64,000 bases of DNA from Streptomyces sp. SID8352. GTDB lineage: Bacteria; Actinomycetota; Actinomycetes; Streptomycetales; Streptomycetaceae. The position numbers and the translations under genes were made by a program. The notes under the pieces are model-generated. The model was not told the DNA's origin and made no database searches. It saw nothing but the letters and a program-made list of their open reading frames with translations. Within the stretch, counting starts at the first letter, position 1. Every line of letters begins with the position of its first letter. Of this stretch, positions 1-7,826 are shown piece after piece. The DNA lies in the NCBI RefSeq assembly GCF_009862265.1, contig NZ_WWGX01000012.1, positions 176-64,175 on the forward strand, given 5' to 3'.

Positions 1-1190
1 TCGTCGCCGTAGTAGAGGATCGGTGAGCCGGGGAGGGAGAGGAGGAGGGCGGTGAAGAGCTGGATCTGGTTGCGGTCGTTGTCGAGGAGGGGGGCGAGGC
101 GGCGGCGGATGCCGATGTTGGCGCGCATGCGGGGGTCTTTGGCGTATTCCGCGTACATGTAGTCGCGTTCTTCGTCGGTGACCATTTCGAGGGTGAGTTC
201 GTCGTGGTTGCGGAGGAAGATGCCCCATTGGCAGTTGGAGGGGATGGCGGGGGTTTTGGCGAGGATTTCGGAGACGGGGTGGCGTGATTCGCGGCGGACG
301 GCCATGAAGATGCGGGGCATGACGGGGAAGTGGAAGGCCATGTGGCATTCGTCGCCGCCGGTGGTGTAGTCGCCGAAGTAGTCGACGACGTCCTCGGGCC
401 ATTGGTTGGCTTCGGCGAGGAGGACGGTGTCGGGGTAGTGGGTGTCGATCTCGTGGCGTACGCGTTTGAGGAAGGCGTGGCTGGCGGGGAGGTTTTCGCA
501 GGTGGTGCCTTCTTGGGCGTAGAGGTAGGGGACGGCGTCGAGGCGGAAGCCGTCGATGCCGAGGTCGAGCCAGAATTTGAGGGCGGCGAGCATTTCCTCC
601 TGGACGGCGGGGTTGTCGTAGTTGAGGTCGGGCTGGTGGGAGAAGAAGCGGTGCCAGTAGTACTGGCGGCGGTGGGGGTCGTAGGTCCAGTTGGAGGCTT
701 CGGTGTCGACGAAGATGATGCGGGCTTCGGGGTAGCGGGTGTCGTCGTCGGCCCAGACGTAGTAGTCGCCGTAGGGGCCGGTGGGGTCGCGTCGTGATTC
801 CTGGAACCAGGGGTGCTGGTCGCTGGTGTGGTTCATGACGAAGTCGATGATGACGCGCATGCCGCGCTGGTGGGCGGCGTCGGTGAATTCGACGAAGTCG
901 GCGAGGTCGCCGAATTCGGGGAGGACGGCGGTGTAGTCGGCGACGTCGTAGCCGCCGTCCTTGAGGGGGGACTGGAAGAAGGGGGGGAGCCAGAGGCAGT
1001 CGACGCCGAGCCATTGGAGGTAGTCGAGGCGTGCGGTGAGTCCTTTGAGGTCGCCGATGCCGTCGCCGTTGCTGTCCTGGAAGGAGCGGACGAGGACCTC
1101 GTAGAAGACGGCCCGTTTGAACCAGTCGGGGTCGCGGTCGCTCGCGGGGGTGTCCTCGAAGGTGTCCGGTACGGGCTCGTTGACGGTCAT
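1..1190 (-). CDS. treS: Trehalose synthase (maltose alpha-D-glucosyltransferase), 3' end beyond window
   Basis: GH13 alpha-amylase-family enzyme that interconverts maltose and trehalose in the cytoplasm and links trehalose to alpha-glucan metabolism. About 396 N-terminal residues are present; family members are near 570, so the gene is cut by the left edge. The start [11 protein letters not shown] follows a GGAGGG site. The opening [20 protein letters not shown] is typical of TreS. GH13 landmarks are visible: [10 protein letters not shown] carries the nucleophile Asp (about residue 215), [11 protein letters not shown] the acid Glu (about 258) and RNHDEL the transition-state Asp (about 328). 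It diverges from glgP. In S. coelicolor, from memory, glgE lies between treS and glgP; here it does not. Identification is firm. Confidence 0.95.
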   Translation of the reverse strand, partial: MTVNEPVPDTFEDTPASDRDPDWFKRAVFYEVLVRSFQDSNGDGIGDLKGLTARLDYLQWLGVDCLWLPPFFQSPLKDGGYDVADYTAVLPEFGDLADFVEFTDAAHQRGMRVIIDFVMNHTSDQHPWFQESRRDPTGPYGDYYVWADDDTRYPEARIIFVDTEASNWTYDPHRRQYYWHRFFSHQPDLNYDNPAVQEEMLAALKFWLDLGIDGFRLDAVPYLYAQEGTTCENLPASHAFLKRVRHEIDTHYPDTVLLAEANQWPEDVVDYFGDYTTGGDECHMAFHFPVMPRIFMAVRRESRHPVSEILAKTPAIPSNCQWGIFLRNHDELTLEMVTDEERDYMYAEYAKDPRMRANIGIRRRLAPLLDNDRNQIQLFTALLLSLPGSPILYYGD

Positions 1191-2307
1191 GAGATGGGTG
1201 ACCCTCCGGTCTGCGGGGTGGACGGTCGCAGGACCGGGCGGACGTACGGGGGCCGAGCGGCCCGTTCCGTGACGCGCATGCCGGTCCTGCCCCGGGTGAC
1301 TGGTCCCGCCGGCGGGAGGCTCTCCCGTCGGCACCGACTCGGGCCGTTCCGAGCCGAGTTGCGGCATGTCCAACGAGGACGTGGCCCTCCGGGTTGTGGT
1401 GCGCTCCGAGGCCGGCCGCCCGGCGGAGACGCCGTCCGGCGCCCGCCGCCCCGGGCGTACGGGGGTCCGCGGGGCACGGGACGGGGGACGGGCGGTGGGT
1501 CGCGGGGCCGTTCCCGGTGACGGGGGTGCGCGCCGGGGAGCGCGGCGCCGGGGAACGTCTCCCGGCGGGCGACGGGGGTGAGCTGGCGGTTCCCGCCCGG
1601 GGCGCCGTGTCCCGCCGGAGGGGCCGGGGGGGCTCGCGCGGCGTGACGGGGTGGCCGCGGGGGGAGGAGGACCCGGGCTCCGATGGTCCCGCCGTCGGGG
1701 GACGGGCCGTCGGCGGGGGCGGGGAGGCACCGGAAGCGGCGGTGGGGACGGGCGGGTGCGGTGGTGGAGATGGGCCGGATGGGGGAGGCGCCGTCCCCCG
1801 GGCATCCGGTGGGGCACTGCGCCGGTCGCCCGGCGGCGGTCCTCCAGGGGGAGTAGTCACGCGGTGGGGCCGGAGACGGGCCCGGCACGCCCGCCCCACC
1901 CCTTTGGCGCCCCGTGGCCTCCCCATCGGGCCCATCACCGGGCTTCCCCACCGGGCCCTTCTCCCGGCCCGTTCCCCCCAGGACCCCGCCGCGGTGACCC
2001 GGACCCCGGGCACGCCACCGTGGCCCCGGGCCCACCGCCGGGGCCCGCCTCCGCCTTCTGCGGGAGGGACCCCACCTCGTACGGGACGCCCCCCTCGTCC
2101 CGGACGCGCCCCACCCTCGCCGGAGCGGACGACCGCGCCCCGCGGGCGCTCGCGCCGTTAGCCCATCCGGCGCCCAGGACCACCGCATTCCGCGAGGAAT
2201 CACCCCTCAAGGGGGTGAACCGCCCGGCGGTGGACGAAGCGGCGCCGTAACGTCGTCGGCGCCGAGAAGGCCCACCGTCCGACCGAGCGAATGCGTAGAG
2301 GTGGAGT
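1191..2307. other. 1.1 kb intergenic region between treS and glgP
   Basis: No recognisable gene. Long frames are open on both strands because of extreme GC content, but their translations are Arg/Pro/Gly-rich without hydrophobic core or family motifs. One minus frame even ends in an ATGA overlap with treS, which I regard as chance. The stretch must hold the divergent treS and glgP promoters and includes the inverted repeat at 2200-2218. Its size is odd because a glgE gene of about 2 kb is expected here in relatives. Confidence 0.6.
2200..2218. promoter_or_regulatory. Inverted repeat upstream of glgP (candidate operator)
   Basis: TCACCCC-TCAAG-GGGGTGA is a near-perfect palindrome about 90 bases before the glgP start. 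It stands out from the surrounding disordered GC-rich sequence. A role as an operator for a carbon-metabolism regulator is inferred only from shape and position. Confidence 0.45.
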
Positions 2308-4932
2308 GTGAAGGCGATCCGCCGTCTGACCGTCCGTCCCGTTCTCCCCGACCCCCTCCGGCCGCTCAGCGACCTGGCCCGCAATCTGCGCTGGTCCTGG
2401 CACGAGGGGACGCGCGACCTGTTCCGGTCCGTCGACCCCGGGTGCTGGGCCGACGCCGGGGGCGACCCGGTGCGGCTGCTCGGCACGGTCCCGCCCGCGC
2501 GTCTGGCCGAGCTGGCCGGGGACGGGGAGTTCCTGCGCCGGCTGGCCGGGGCCGCCGCCGACCTCGACCGCTACATGACCGGTGACCGCTGGTACCAGGA
2601 CCGGGAGCGGTCCGCCCGGCTCCCGGCCGCCGTCGCCTACTTCTCGCCCGAGTTCGGGATCACCGCCGCCCTGCCCCAGTACTCCGGCGGGCTCGGCATC
2701 CTGGCCGGCGACCACCTGAAGGCCGCCAGCGACCTCGGGGTGCCGCTGGTCGGCGTCGGCCTGCTCTACCGCCACGGCTACTTCCGCCAGTCCCTCTCCC
2801 GCGACGGCTGGCAGCAGGAGCACTACCCGGTCCTCGACCCGGGCGCCCTGCCCCTGGCCCTGCTGGAGGAGCCGGACGGCACCCCCGCCCGCGTCGCCCT
2901 CGCCCTGCCCGGCGGCCGGGAACTGCGCGCCCGGATCTGGCTCGCCCAGGTGGGCCGCGTCCCGCTGCTGCTGCTCGACTCGGACGTGGAGGAGAACGAC
3001 CTCGGGGAGCGCGGCGTCACCGACCGGCTCTACGGCGGCGGCAGCGACCACCGGCTGCTCCAGGAGATGCTGCTGGGGATGGGCGGCGTCCGGGCGGTGC
3101 GGGCCTACTGCCGGATCACCGGCCACGCCCCGCCGGAGGTGTTCCACACCAACGAGGGCCACGCCGGGTTCCTCGGCGTCGAGCGGATCGCGGAACTCTG
3201 CGACGGGGGGCTGGACTTCGACTCGGCACTGGAGGCGGTCCGGGCCGGGACCGTCTTCACCACCCACACCCCCGTGCCGGCCGGCATCGACCGCTTCGAC
3301 CGCGACCTGATCGCCCGCCACTTCGGCCCCGGCGCCGAACTCCCCGGCATCGGCGCCGAACGCGTGCTGCGGCTGGGCGGGGAGAGCTACCCGGGCGGTG
3401 AGCCCGGAGTCTTCAACATGGCCGTGATGGGCCTGCGCCTCGCCCAGCGCGCCAACGGCGTCTCGCTGCTGCACGGCGGGGTCAGCCGCGAGATGTTCGC
3501 CGGGCTGTGGCCGGGCTTCGACGCCGACGAGGTGCCGATCACCTCCGTCACCAACGGGGTGCACGCCCCGACCTGGGTGGCCCCCGAGGTGTTCCGGCTG
3601 GGCGCCCGCGCGATCGGCGCCGAGCGGGCCGAGGAGGCGCTGACCGTCGGCGGACCGGACCGCTGGGACTCCGTCACCGACATCCCCGACGAGGACCTCT
3701 GGGAGCTGCGCCGCACCCTGCGCGGACAGCTCGTCGCCGAGGTGCGCGAGCGGCTGCGGGCCTCCTGGCGGGAGCGCGGCGCGGGCGAGGCCGAGCTGGG
3801 CTGGATCGACGGTGTCCTCGACCCCGGCGTGCTGACCATCGGCTTCGCGCGGCGCGTCCCCTCGTACAAGCGGCTGACGCTGATGCTGGAGGACCGCGAG
3901 CGGCTGACCGGGCTGCTGCTGCACCCCGAGCGGCCGGTGCAGATCGTGGTCGCGGGCAAGGCGCACCCGGCGGACGACGGCGGCAAGCGGCTGGTGCAGG
4001 AGCTGGTGCGGTTCGCGGACGATCCGCGGGTGCGGCACCGGATCGTGTTCCTGCCCGACTACGGCATGGGGATGGCGCAGAAGCTCTACCCGGGCTGCGA
4101 CGTCTGGCTGAACAACCCGCTCCGGCCGCTGGAGGCGTGCGGGACCAGCGGGATGAAGGCGGCGCTCAACGGCTGCCTCAACCTGTCGGTGCTGGACGGC
4201 TGGTGGGACGAGTGGTACCAGCCGGACTTCGGCTGGGCGATCCCCACCGCCGACGGCGCCGCGAGCGATCCGGAACGGCGCGACGCGATGGAGGCGGCGG
4301 CCCTCTACGAGCTGCTGGAGCAGCGGGTGACCCCGCCCTTCTACGAGCGGGGGCGGAGCGGTCTGCCCGACCGCTGGATCGAGATGGTGCGCCGCACCCT
4401 GAGCCTGCTGGGGCCCCGGGTGCTGGCGGGCCGGATGGTCCGGGAATACGTGGAGCGGCTGTACACCCCGGCGGCCGAGGCGCACCGGGCGATGGAGCCG
4501 GACGCGGCGCGCGGGCTGGCCGAGTGGAAGGCGCGGGTGCGGGCGGCCTGGCCGGGGGTGCGGGTCGGGCACGTGGAGGCGTCGGCGGCCACCGCAACCG
4601 CCGAACTCGGCAGCACGCTGGGGCTGCGGGTGCGGGTGGGCCTCGGGGACCTCGCCCCGGACGACGTGGAGGTGCAGGCGGTCTCGGGGCGGGTCGACTC
4701 CGGGGACCGCATCACCGGCGCGGCCGCCCTGGCGCTGAAGCCGGTGAGCGGGCCGGACCTGGAGGGCCGCTGGGTCTACGAGGGGCCGCTCGCGCTGGAC
4801 CGCACCGGACCGTTCGGCTACACGGTGCGGGTGCTGCCGTCCCATCCGCTGCTGGCTTCCGGCGCCGACACGGGCCTGGTGGCCGTGCCGACCGACGAGC
4901 CGGCCGGTACGGCGGCACCGCTGATGCGCTGA
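2308..4932 (+). CDS. glgP: Alpha-glucan (glycogen/maltodextrin) phosphorylase
   Basis: GT35 phosphorylase of 874 residues that releases glucose-1-phosphate from alpha-1,4-glucans using pyridoxal phosphate. The N-terminus MKAIRRLTVRPVLPDPLRPL, with an N-terminal DUF3417-type helical domain, is characteristic of the actinobacterial GlgP class. VAYFSPEFGI and YSGGLGILAGDHLK mark the catalytic core. The segment EACGTSGMKAALNG (about residue 616) holds the PLP-binding Lys. The start is GTG, with GGAG very close upstream, so the ribosome site is weak. The last codons lie inside an 8-bp tandem repeat. The gene diverges from treS, matching a shared role in storage-glucan and trehalose metabolism. Confidence 0.95.
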   Translation: MKAIRRLTVRPVLPDPLRPLSDLARNLRWSWHEGTRDLFRSVDPGCWADAGGDPVRLLGTVPPARLAELAGDGEFLRRLAGAAADLDRYMTGDRWYQDRERSARLPAAVAYFSPEFGITAALPQYSGGLGILAGDHLKAASDLGVPLVGVGLLYRHGYFRQSLSRDGWQQEHYPVLDPGALPLALLEEPDGTPARVALALPGGRELRARIWLAQVGRVPLLLLDSDVEENDLGERGVTDRLYGGGSDHRLLQEMLLGMGGVRAVRAYCRITGHAPPEVFHTNEGHAGFLGVERIAELCDGGLDFDSALEAVRAGTVFTTHTPVPAGIDRFDRDLIARHFGPGAELPGIGAERVLRLGGESYPGGEPGVFNMAVMGLRLAQRANGVSLLHGGVSREMFAGLWPGFDADEVPITSVTNGVHAPTWVAPEVFRLGARAIGAERAEEALTVGGPDRWDSVTDIPDEDLWELRRTLRGQLVAEVRERLRASWRERGAGEAELGWIDGVLDPGVLTIGFARRVPSYKRLTLMLEDRERLTGLLLHPERPVQIVVAGKAHPADDGGKRLVQELVRFADDPRVRHRIVFLPDYGMGMAQKLYPGCDVWLNNPLRPLEACGTSGMKAALNGCLNLSVLDGWWDEWYQPDFGWAIPTADGAASDPERRDAMEAAALYELLEQRVTPPFYERGRSGLPDRWIEMVRRTLSLLGPRVLAGRMVREYVERLYTPAAEAHRAMEPDAARGLAEWKARVRAAWPGVRVGHVEASAATATAELGSTLGLRVRVGLGDLAPDDVEVQAVSGRVDSGDRITGAAALALKPVSGPDLEGRWVYEGPLALDRTGPFGYTVRVLPSHPLLASGADTGLVAVPTDEPAGTAAPLMR

Positions 4933-4969
4933 TGCGTTGATGCGTTGATGCGTTGATGCGCTGATGCGC
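4922..4969. repeat. 8-bp tandem repeat across the glgP stop codon
   Basis: Six head-to-tail units of TGATGCGC or TGATGCGT. The glgP stop codon is the start of the second unit, so gain or loss of units would not change the protein beyond its last residues. Confidence 0.9.
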
Positions 4970-5120
4970 TGGGGTGCTGACGGGGCGGGACGCCGGGGTG
5001 TCTGGGTGCCGGCGCGGCGACGGGTCGCAGCCGTCACCGGAACCGGAGCCGCCGCCGCGCCCGGAGCCGCCGCCGGACCGGGACCGCGGAGGGCCGGGAA
5101 CCCCGGACGGCCCGCGCCCG

Positions 5121-5204
5121 GTCACCGGCCCCGGGCTCCGGCCCTGAGCACCGGCCCCGGGCTCCGGCCAGGTCACCGGCCCCGGGCTCCGGCCAGGTCG
5201 CCGG
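5121..5204. repeat. Direct repeats downstream of the DUF1990 gene
   Basis: Three near-identical copies of CACCGGCCCCGGGCTCCGGC, separated by CTGAG or AGGT linkers, lie just past the 3' end of the minus-strand DUF1990 gene. They could also fold and act in 3'-end formation. Confidence 0.75.
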
Positions 5205-5242
5205 CCTCGCCGGCGGGGGCCCGGCCCCGCCCCGCGAGGGCC

Positions 5243-5752
5243 TCAGTCCTGCTCGTCGCCCCCGCTCAGCCGCCGCAGCACGGTGCCGCACCGCCGGGCG
5301 TAGGCGTGCTGGAAGCCCCGGGTGGCCGGACCCCCGGCCCGCGCGTACCAGCGGGCGGGGCGGCTGAAGCCGGTGACGGTCAGCCAGACGGTGCCGTCGC
5401 CGGTGCGGTCCACGACGAAGGCCTCCTCGCCGGACTCGGGGTGGCCGGACAGGGTGCCGTAGGCCCAGCCCGCCCGGCGGTACTCCTCGGTCGTCCACAC
5501 CACCCGGCAGGGCGCCCGGAGCAGACCGGCGAGGGTGACGGTGACGTCGACGCCGGGCGCGGCCCGCAGGGCACCGGTCTCGATGCCGATGCCCGCCTCG
5601 CGGTGCATCTCCCAGGTGAGCACGGCCTCGGCCGCCCGCCGGAAGATCCGCTCGCCCTCGCCGAGGCGGGTGCGTACGTGCAGGGGGCGGAAGCCGGGCG
5701 GGCAGGGGCCCCGCTCGCGGGTCGCGCCGACGTCGTCGTACGTGAAGGACAT
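5243..5752 (-). CDS. DUF1990 family protein
   Basis: Protein of 169 residues from the start MSFTYDDVGATRERG. The frame is open further upstream, but that part is Pro/Arg-rich and lies over the terminator hairpin. The pattern Y..VGATR near the start, then GEGERIFRRAAEAVLTWEMH and a C-terminal segment with FSRPARWYARAGGPATR, fits the DUF1990 family as I know it, which has no established function. There is no signal peptide or membrane segment. It is transcribed in the same direction as the M4 protease but separated from it by a strong terminator, so it is probably its own unit. Confidence 0.8.
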   Translation of the reverse strand: MSFTYDDVGATRERGPCPPGFRPLHVRTRLGEGERIFRRAAEAVLTWEMHREAGIGIETGALRAAPGVDVTVTLAGLLRAPCRVVWTTEEYRRAGWAYGTLSGHPESGEEAFVVDRTGDGTVWLTVTGFSRPARWYARAGGPATRGFQHAYARRCGTVLRRLSGGDEQD

Positions 5753-5816
5753 GGGGCCCAAGCGTAAGGGCTGCCCCGTGGCGCCCGGCGGGGGCCGGGG
5801 CATCGGGGCAGCCCGT

Positions 5817-5857
5817 GGGCGGGTGCCCGGGGACCGCGGGTCCCCGGGCACCCGCCC
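5817..5857 (-). terminator. Hairpin with perfect 19-bp stem after the first M4 protease gene
   Basis: Arms at 5817-5835 and 5839-5857 are exactly complementary around a 3-base GCG loop. It sits 18 bases past the stop of the minus-strand protease gene, with no T-run, as is usual in Streptomyces. Confidence 0.85.
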
Positions 5858-5875
5858 GCCGTGGTGCGGGGCGGG

Positions 5876-7528
5876 TCAGGTCACGTTGATGGCGGTCCAG
5901 GCCGCCGCGACCGTCTGGTACTCGGTGCTGGAGGCGCCGTACAGGGCCGACGCCGCGTTCAGGGTCGCCGTGCGGGCGCCCTTGTAGTTGGTCGTGGACG
6001 TCATGTAGGTGGTGAGCGCCTTGTACCAGATCTGCAGCGCCTTGGCGCGGCCGATGCCGGTGATGGTGGAGTTGTTGTACGTCGGGGAGTTGTAGCTGAC
6101 CCCGTCCACGGTCCGCGCCCCGCTGCCCTCGGCCAGCAGGAAGAAGAAGTGGTTGGCGGGGCCGGAGGAGTAGTGGACGTCGACGCCGCCGATGCCGGAG
6201 TACCAGTAGTCCTTCGAGGCGCCGTCCTTGCTGGGCTTGTCCATGTAGCGCAGCGGGGTGCCGTTGCCGTTGATGTTGATCTTCTCGCCGATGAGGTAGT
6301 CGCCCTTGTCGGAGGCGTTGTTGGCGTAGTACTCCACGCCGGTGCCGAGTATGTCGCTGGTGGCCTCGTTGAGGCCGCCGGACTCACCGCTGTAGACGAG
6401 GCGGGCGGTGTTGGCGGTGACGCCGTGGGTCATCTCGTGGCCGGCGACGTCCAGCGAGGTGAGCGGGCTGGTGTTGCTGTAGCCGTCGCCGTACGTCATG
6501 CAGAAGCAGCTGTCCTGCCAGAAGGCGTTGACGTAGGCGTTGCCGTAGTGGACGCGGGAGTAGGCGGCCCGGCCGTCGTTGCGGATGCCGTTGCGGCCGA
6601 AGGTGTTCTTGTAGAAGTCCCAGGTGGTCTGGGCTCCGTAGGCGGCGTCCGCGGCGGCGGTCTGGTCGGCGGAGGAGCTGGAGGCGGCGCCGGTGCCCCA
6701 GACGTCGTCGGCGTCGGTGAACAGGGTGCCGGTGCCGGAGGTGCCGCGGGCCAGGTTGTAGGTCTTGTGGCCGCCGCGCGTGGTGTCGTAGAGCTGGTAC
6801 GTCGAGCCCGACAGGGTGGTGGTCAGGCTGACCGTGCCCGAGTACAGGGTCTTGCCGGTGCCGGTCTCGACGCCCTGCCACTCGCTGAGCCGGGCGCCGG
6901 TGGCGGCGTCGGTGATGACGTGCAGCTCGTTGGGGGTGCCGTCCTCCTGGAGGCCGCCGACGACGGTCTCGTAGGCGAGGACGGGGGTGCCCTCGGCCGC
7001 CCAGACGACCTTGCGGGGCGTGGAGTCGGCGGACGCCCCGGTGGCCCCGGCGGCGTCGGCGGCGCCGAGCGCCTGCTTGCGGGCGGCGGTGGCGGACACC
7101 TTCGGGGTGAGGGTCGGGACCTTGATGGTGGCCTCGGTCGCCCGGGTCACGCTCCGGGTGACGCCGGAGGCGCTCTTGTGGACGACGAGGTCGCCGCCGA
7201 GGACGGGCAGCCCGCCGTAGGTGCGCTCGTAGCGGGTGTGGACACTGCCGTCGGCGTCCTTGACGACGTCGCGGACGACCAGCTTCTCCTTGGCGCCGAG
7301 GCCGATCTCCCCGGCGGTGGCGGCGGCGGTGCCCTGCTCCTGCTGGATCAGCGCGGCACGGGCCGTGCTCGACAGGGCGACGGGGGCGGCGCCGAGGGTG
7401 CGCGGCGCGGGGGTGCTGCCGGCGGCGGCGGTCTGGGCGGTCAGGCCGGTGGTGAGCAGGGCTCCGGCGGCGACGGCGGTGGCGACGGCGAGCGTGGTGC
7501 GCTTGTGGCGCGAGAAGAGGGAGGACAC
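5876..7528 (-). CDS. Secreted neutral metalloprotease, M4 (thermolysin) family
   Basis: Zinc endopeptidase of 550 residues, exported as a preproenzyme. The GTG start (VSSLFSRHKRTTL) is chosen because AAGGAG lies 5 bases upstream. A signal peptide of about 34 residues (hydrophobic AVATAVAAGALLTTGL) is followed by an FTP/PepSY-type propeptide and the catalytic domain. The zinc site is VAGHEMTHGV (about residue 363) with the third ligand in GGLNEATSD. The transition-state His lies in DVHYSSGPANHFFF. It ends at TAINVT with no C-terminal accessory domain, unlike its neighbour. It is a tandem paralogue of the next gene and is followed by a 19-bp-stem terminator. Confidence 0.95.
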   Translation of the reverse strand: MSSLFSRHKRTTLAVATAVAAGALLTTGLTAQTAAAGSTPAPRTLGAAPVALSSTARAALIQQEQGTAAATAGEIGLGAKEKLVVRDVVKDADGSVHTRYERTYGGLPVLGGDLVVHKSASGVTRSVTRATEATIKVPTLTPKVSATAARKQALGAADAAGATGASADSTPRKVVWAAEGTPVLAYETVVGGLQEDGTPNELHVITDAATGARLSEWQGVETGTGKTLYSGTVSLTTTLSGSTYQLYDTTRGGHKTYNLARGTSGTGTLFTDADDVWGTGAASSSSADQTAAADAAYGAQTTWDFYKNTFGRNGIRNDGRAAYSRVHYGNAYVNAFWQDSCFCMTYGDGYSNTSPLTSLDVAGHEMTHGVTANTARLVYSGESGGLNEATSDILGTGVEYYANNASDKGDYLIGEKININGNGTPLRYMDKPSKDGASKDYWYSGIGGVDVHYSSGPANHFFFLLAEGSGARTVDGVSYNSPTYNNSTITGIGRAKALQIWYKALTTYMTSTTNYKGARTATLNAASALYGASSTEYQTVAAAWTAINVT

Positions 7529-7655
7529 ACAGACTCCTTGGGTGGGGGGTCCGGCCGGATGTGGGGTGTCCGGCCGTTGCTGAGTGCGAAGTTGTGCGGC
7601 GGGTGGGGAGAACACTGACACCTTCGACGTGTACATGTCACCAGGGTCGAAGGGT

Positions 7656-7665
7656 GTTGGCCGAA
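7656..7665. promoter_or_regulatory. Decamer shared by the two M4 protease upstream regions
   Basis: GTTGGCCGAA lies 128 bases upstream of the first protease start; the same ten bases occur at 10095-10104 upstream of the second. The surroundings are less GC-rich than average, as in a promoter. A shared regulator site is only a suggestion. Confidence 0.35.
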
Positions 7666-7701
7666 TCGGTCCGGCCGGAATGGAGTGATCTTGGGGAGGG
7701 C

Positions 7702-7734
7702 GCCGCCCCCGGGAACGGGGTCTCCGGGGGCGGC
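7702..7734 (-). terminator. Hairpin after the second M4 protease gene
   Basis: GCCGCCCCCGG (7702-7712) pairs with CCGGGGGCGGC (7724-7734) around an 11-base loop, about 90 bases past the stop of the upstream protease gene. Confidence 0.65.
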
Positions 7735-7826
7735 ACCCCGGTCGGGACGCCGCTCCGGGGTGCGGGCGGCGCGGTCCGCGGTGGCCGGAAACCGACCCCG
7801 CGCGGACCCCTCGGGAGCCGGGTGGT

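Noticed and set aside
1187..2203. 338-residue minus-strand frame ending in an ATGA overlap with treS
   Set aside because: Composition is almost entirely Arg, Pro, Gly and Ala with no family motif; equally long frames are open on the other strand. The overlap is explained by chance in very GC-rich DNA.
2200..5037. 945-residue minus frame opposite glgP
   Set aside because: Antisense shadow of glgP; His/Gln/Arg/Val-rich without motifs.
5861..7618. 585-residue plus frame opposite the first M4 protease
   Set aside because: Gly/Val/Ala-rich shadow of a clear protease gene.
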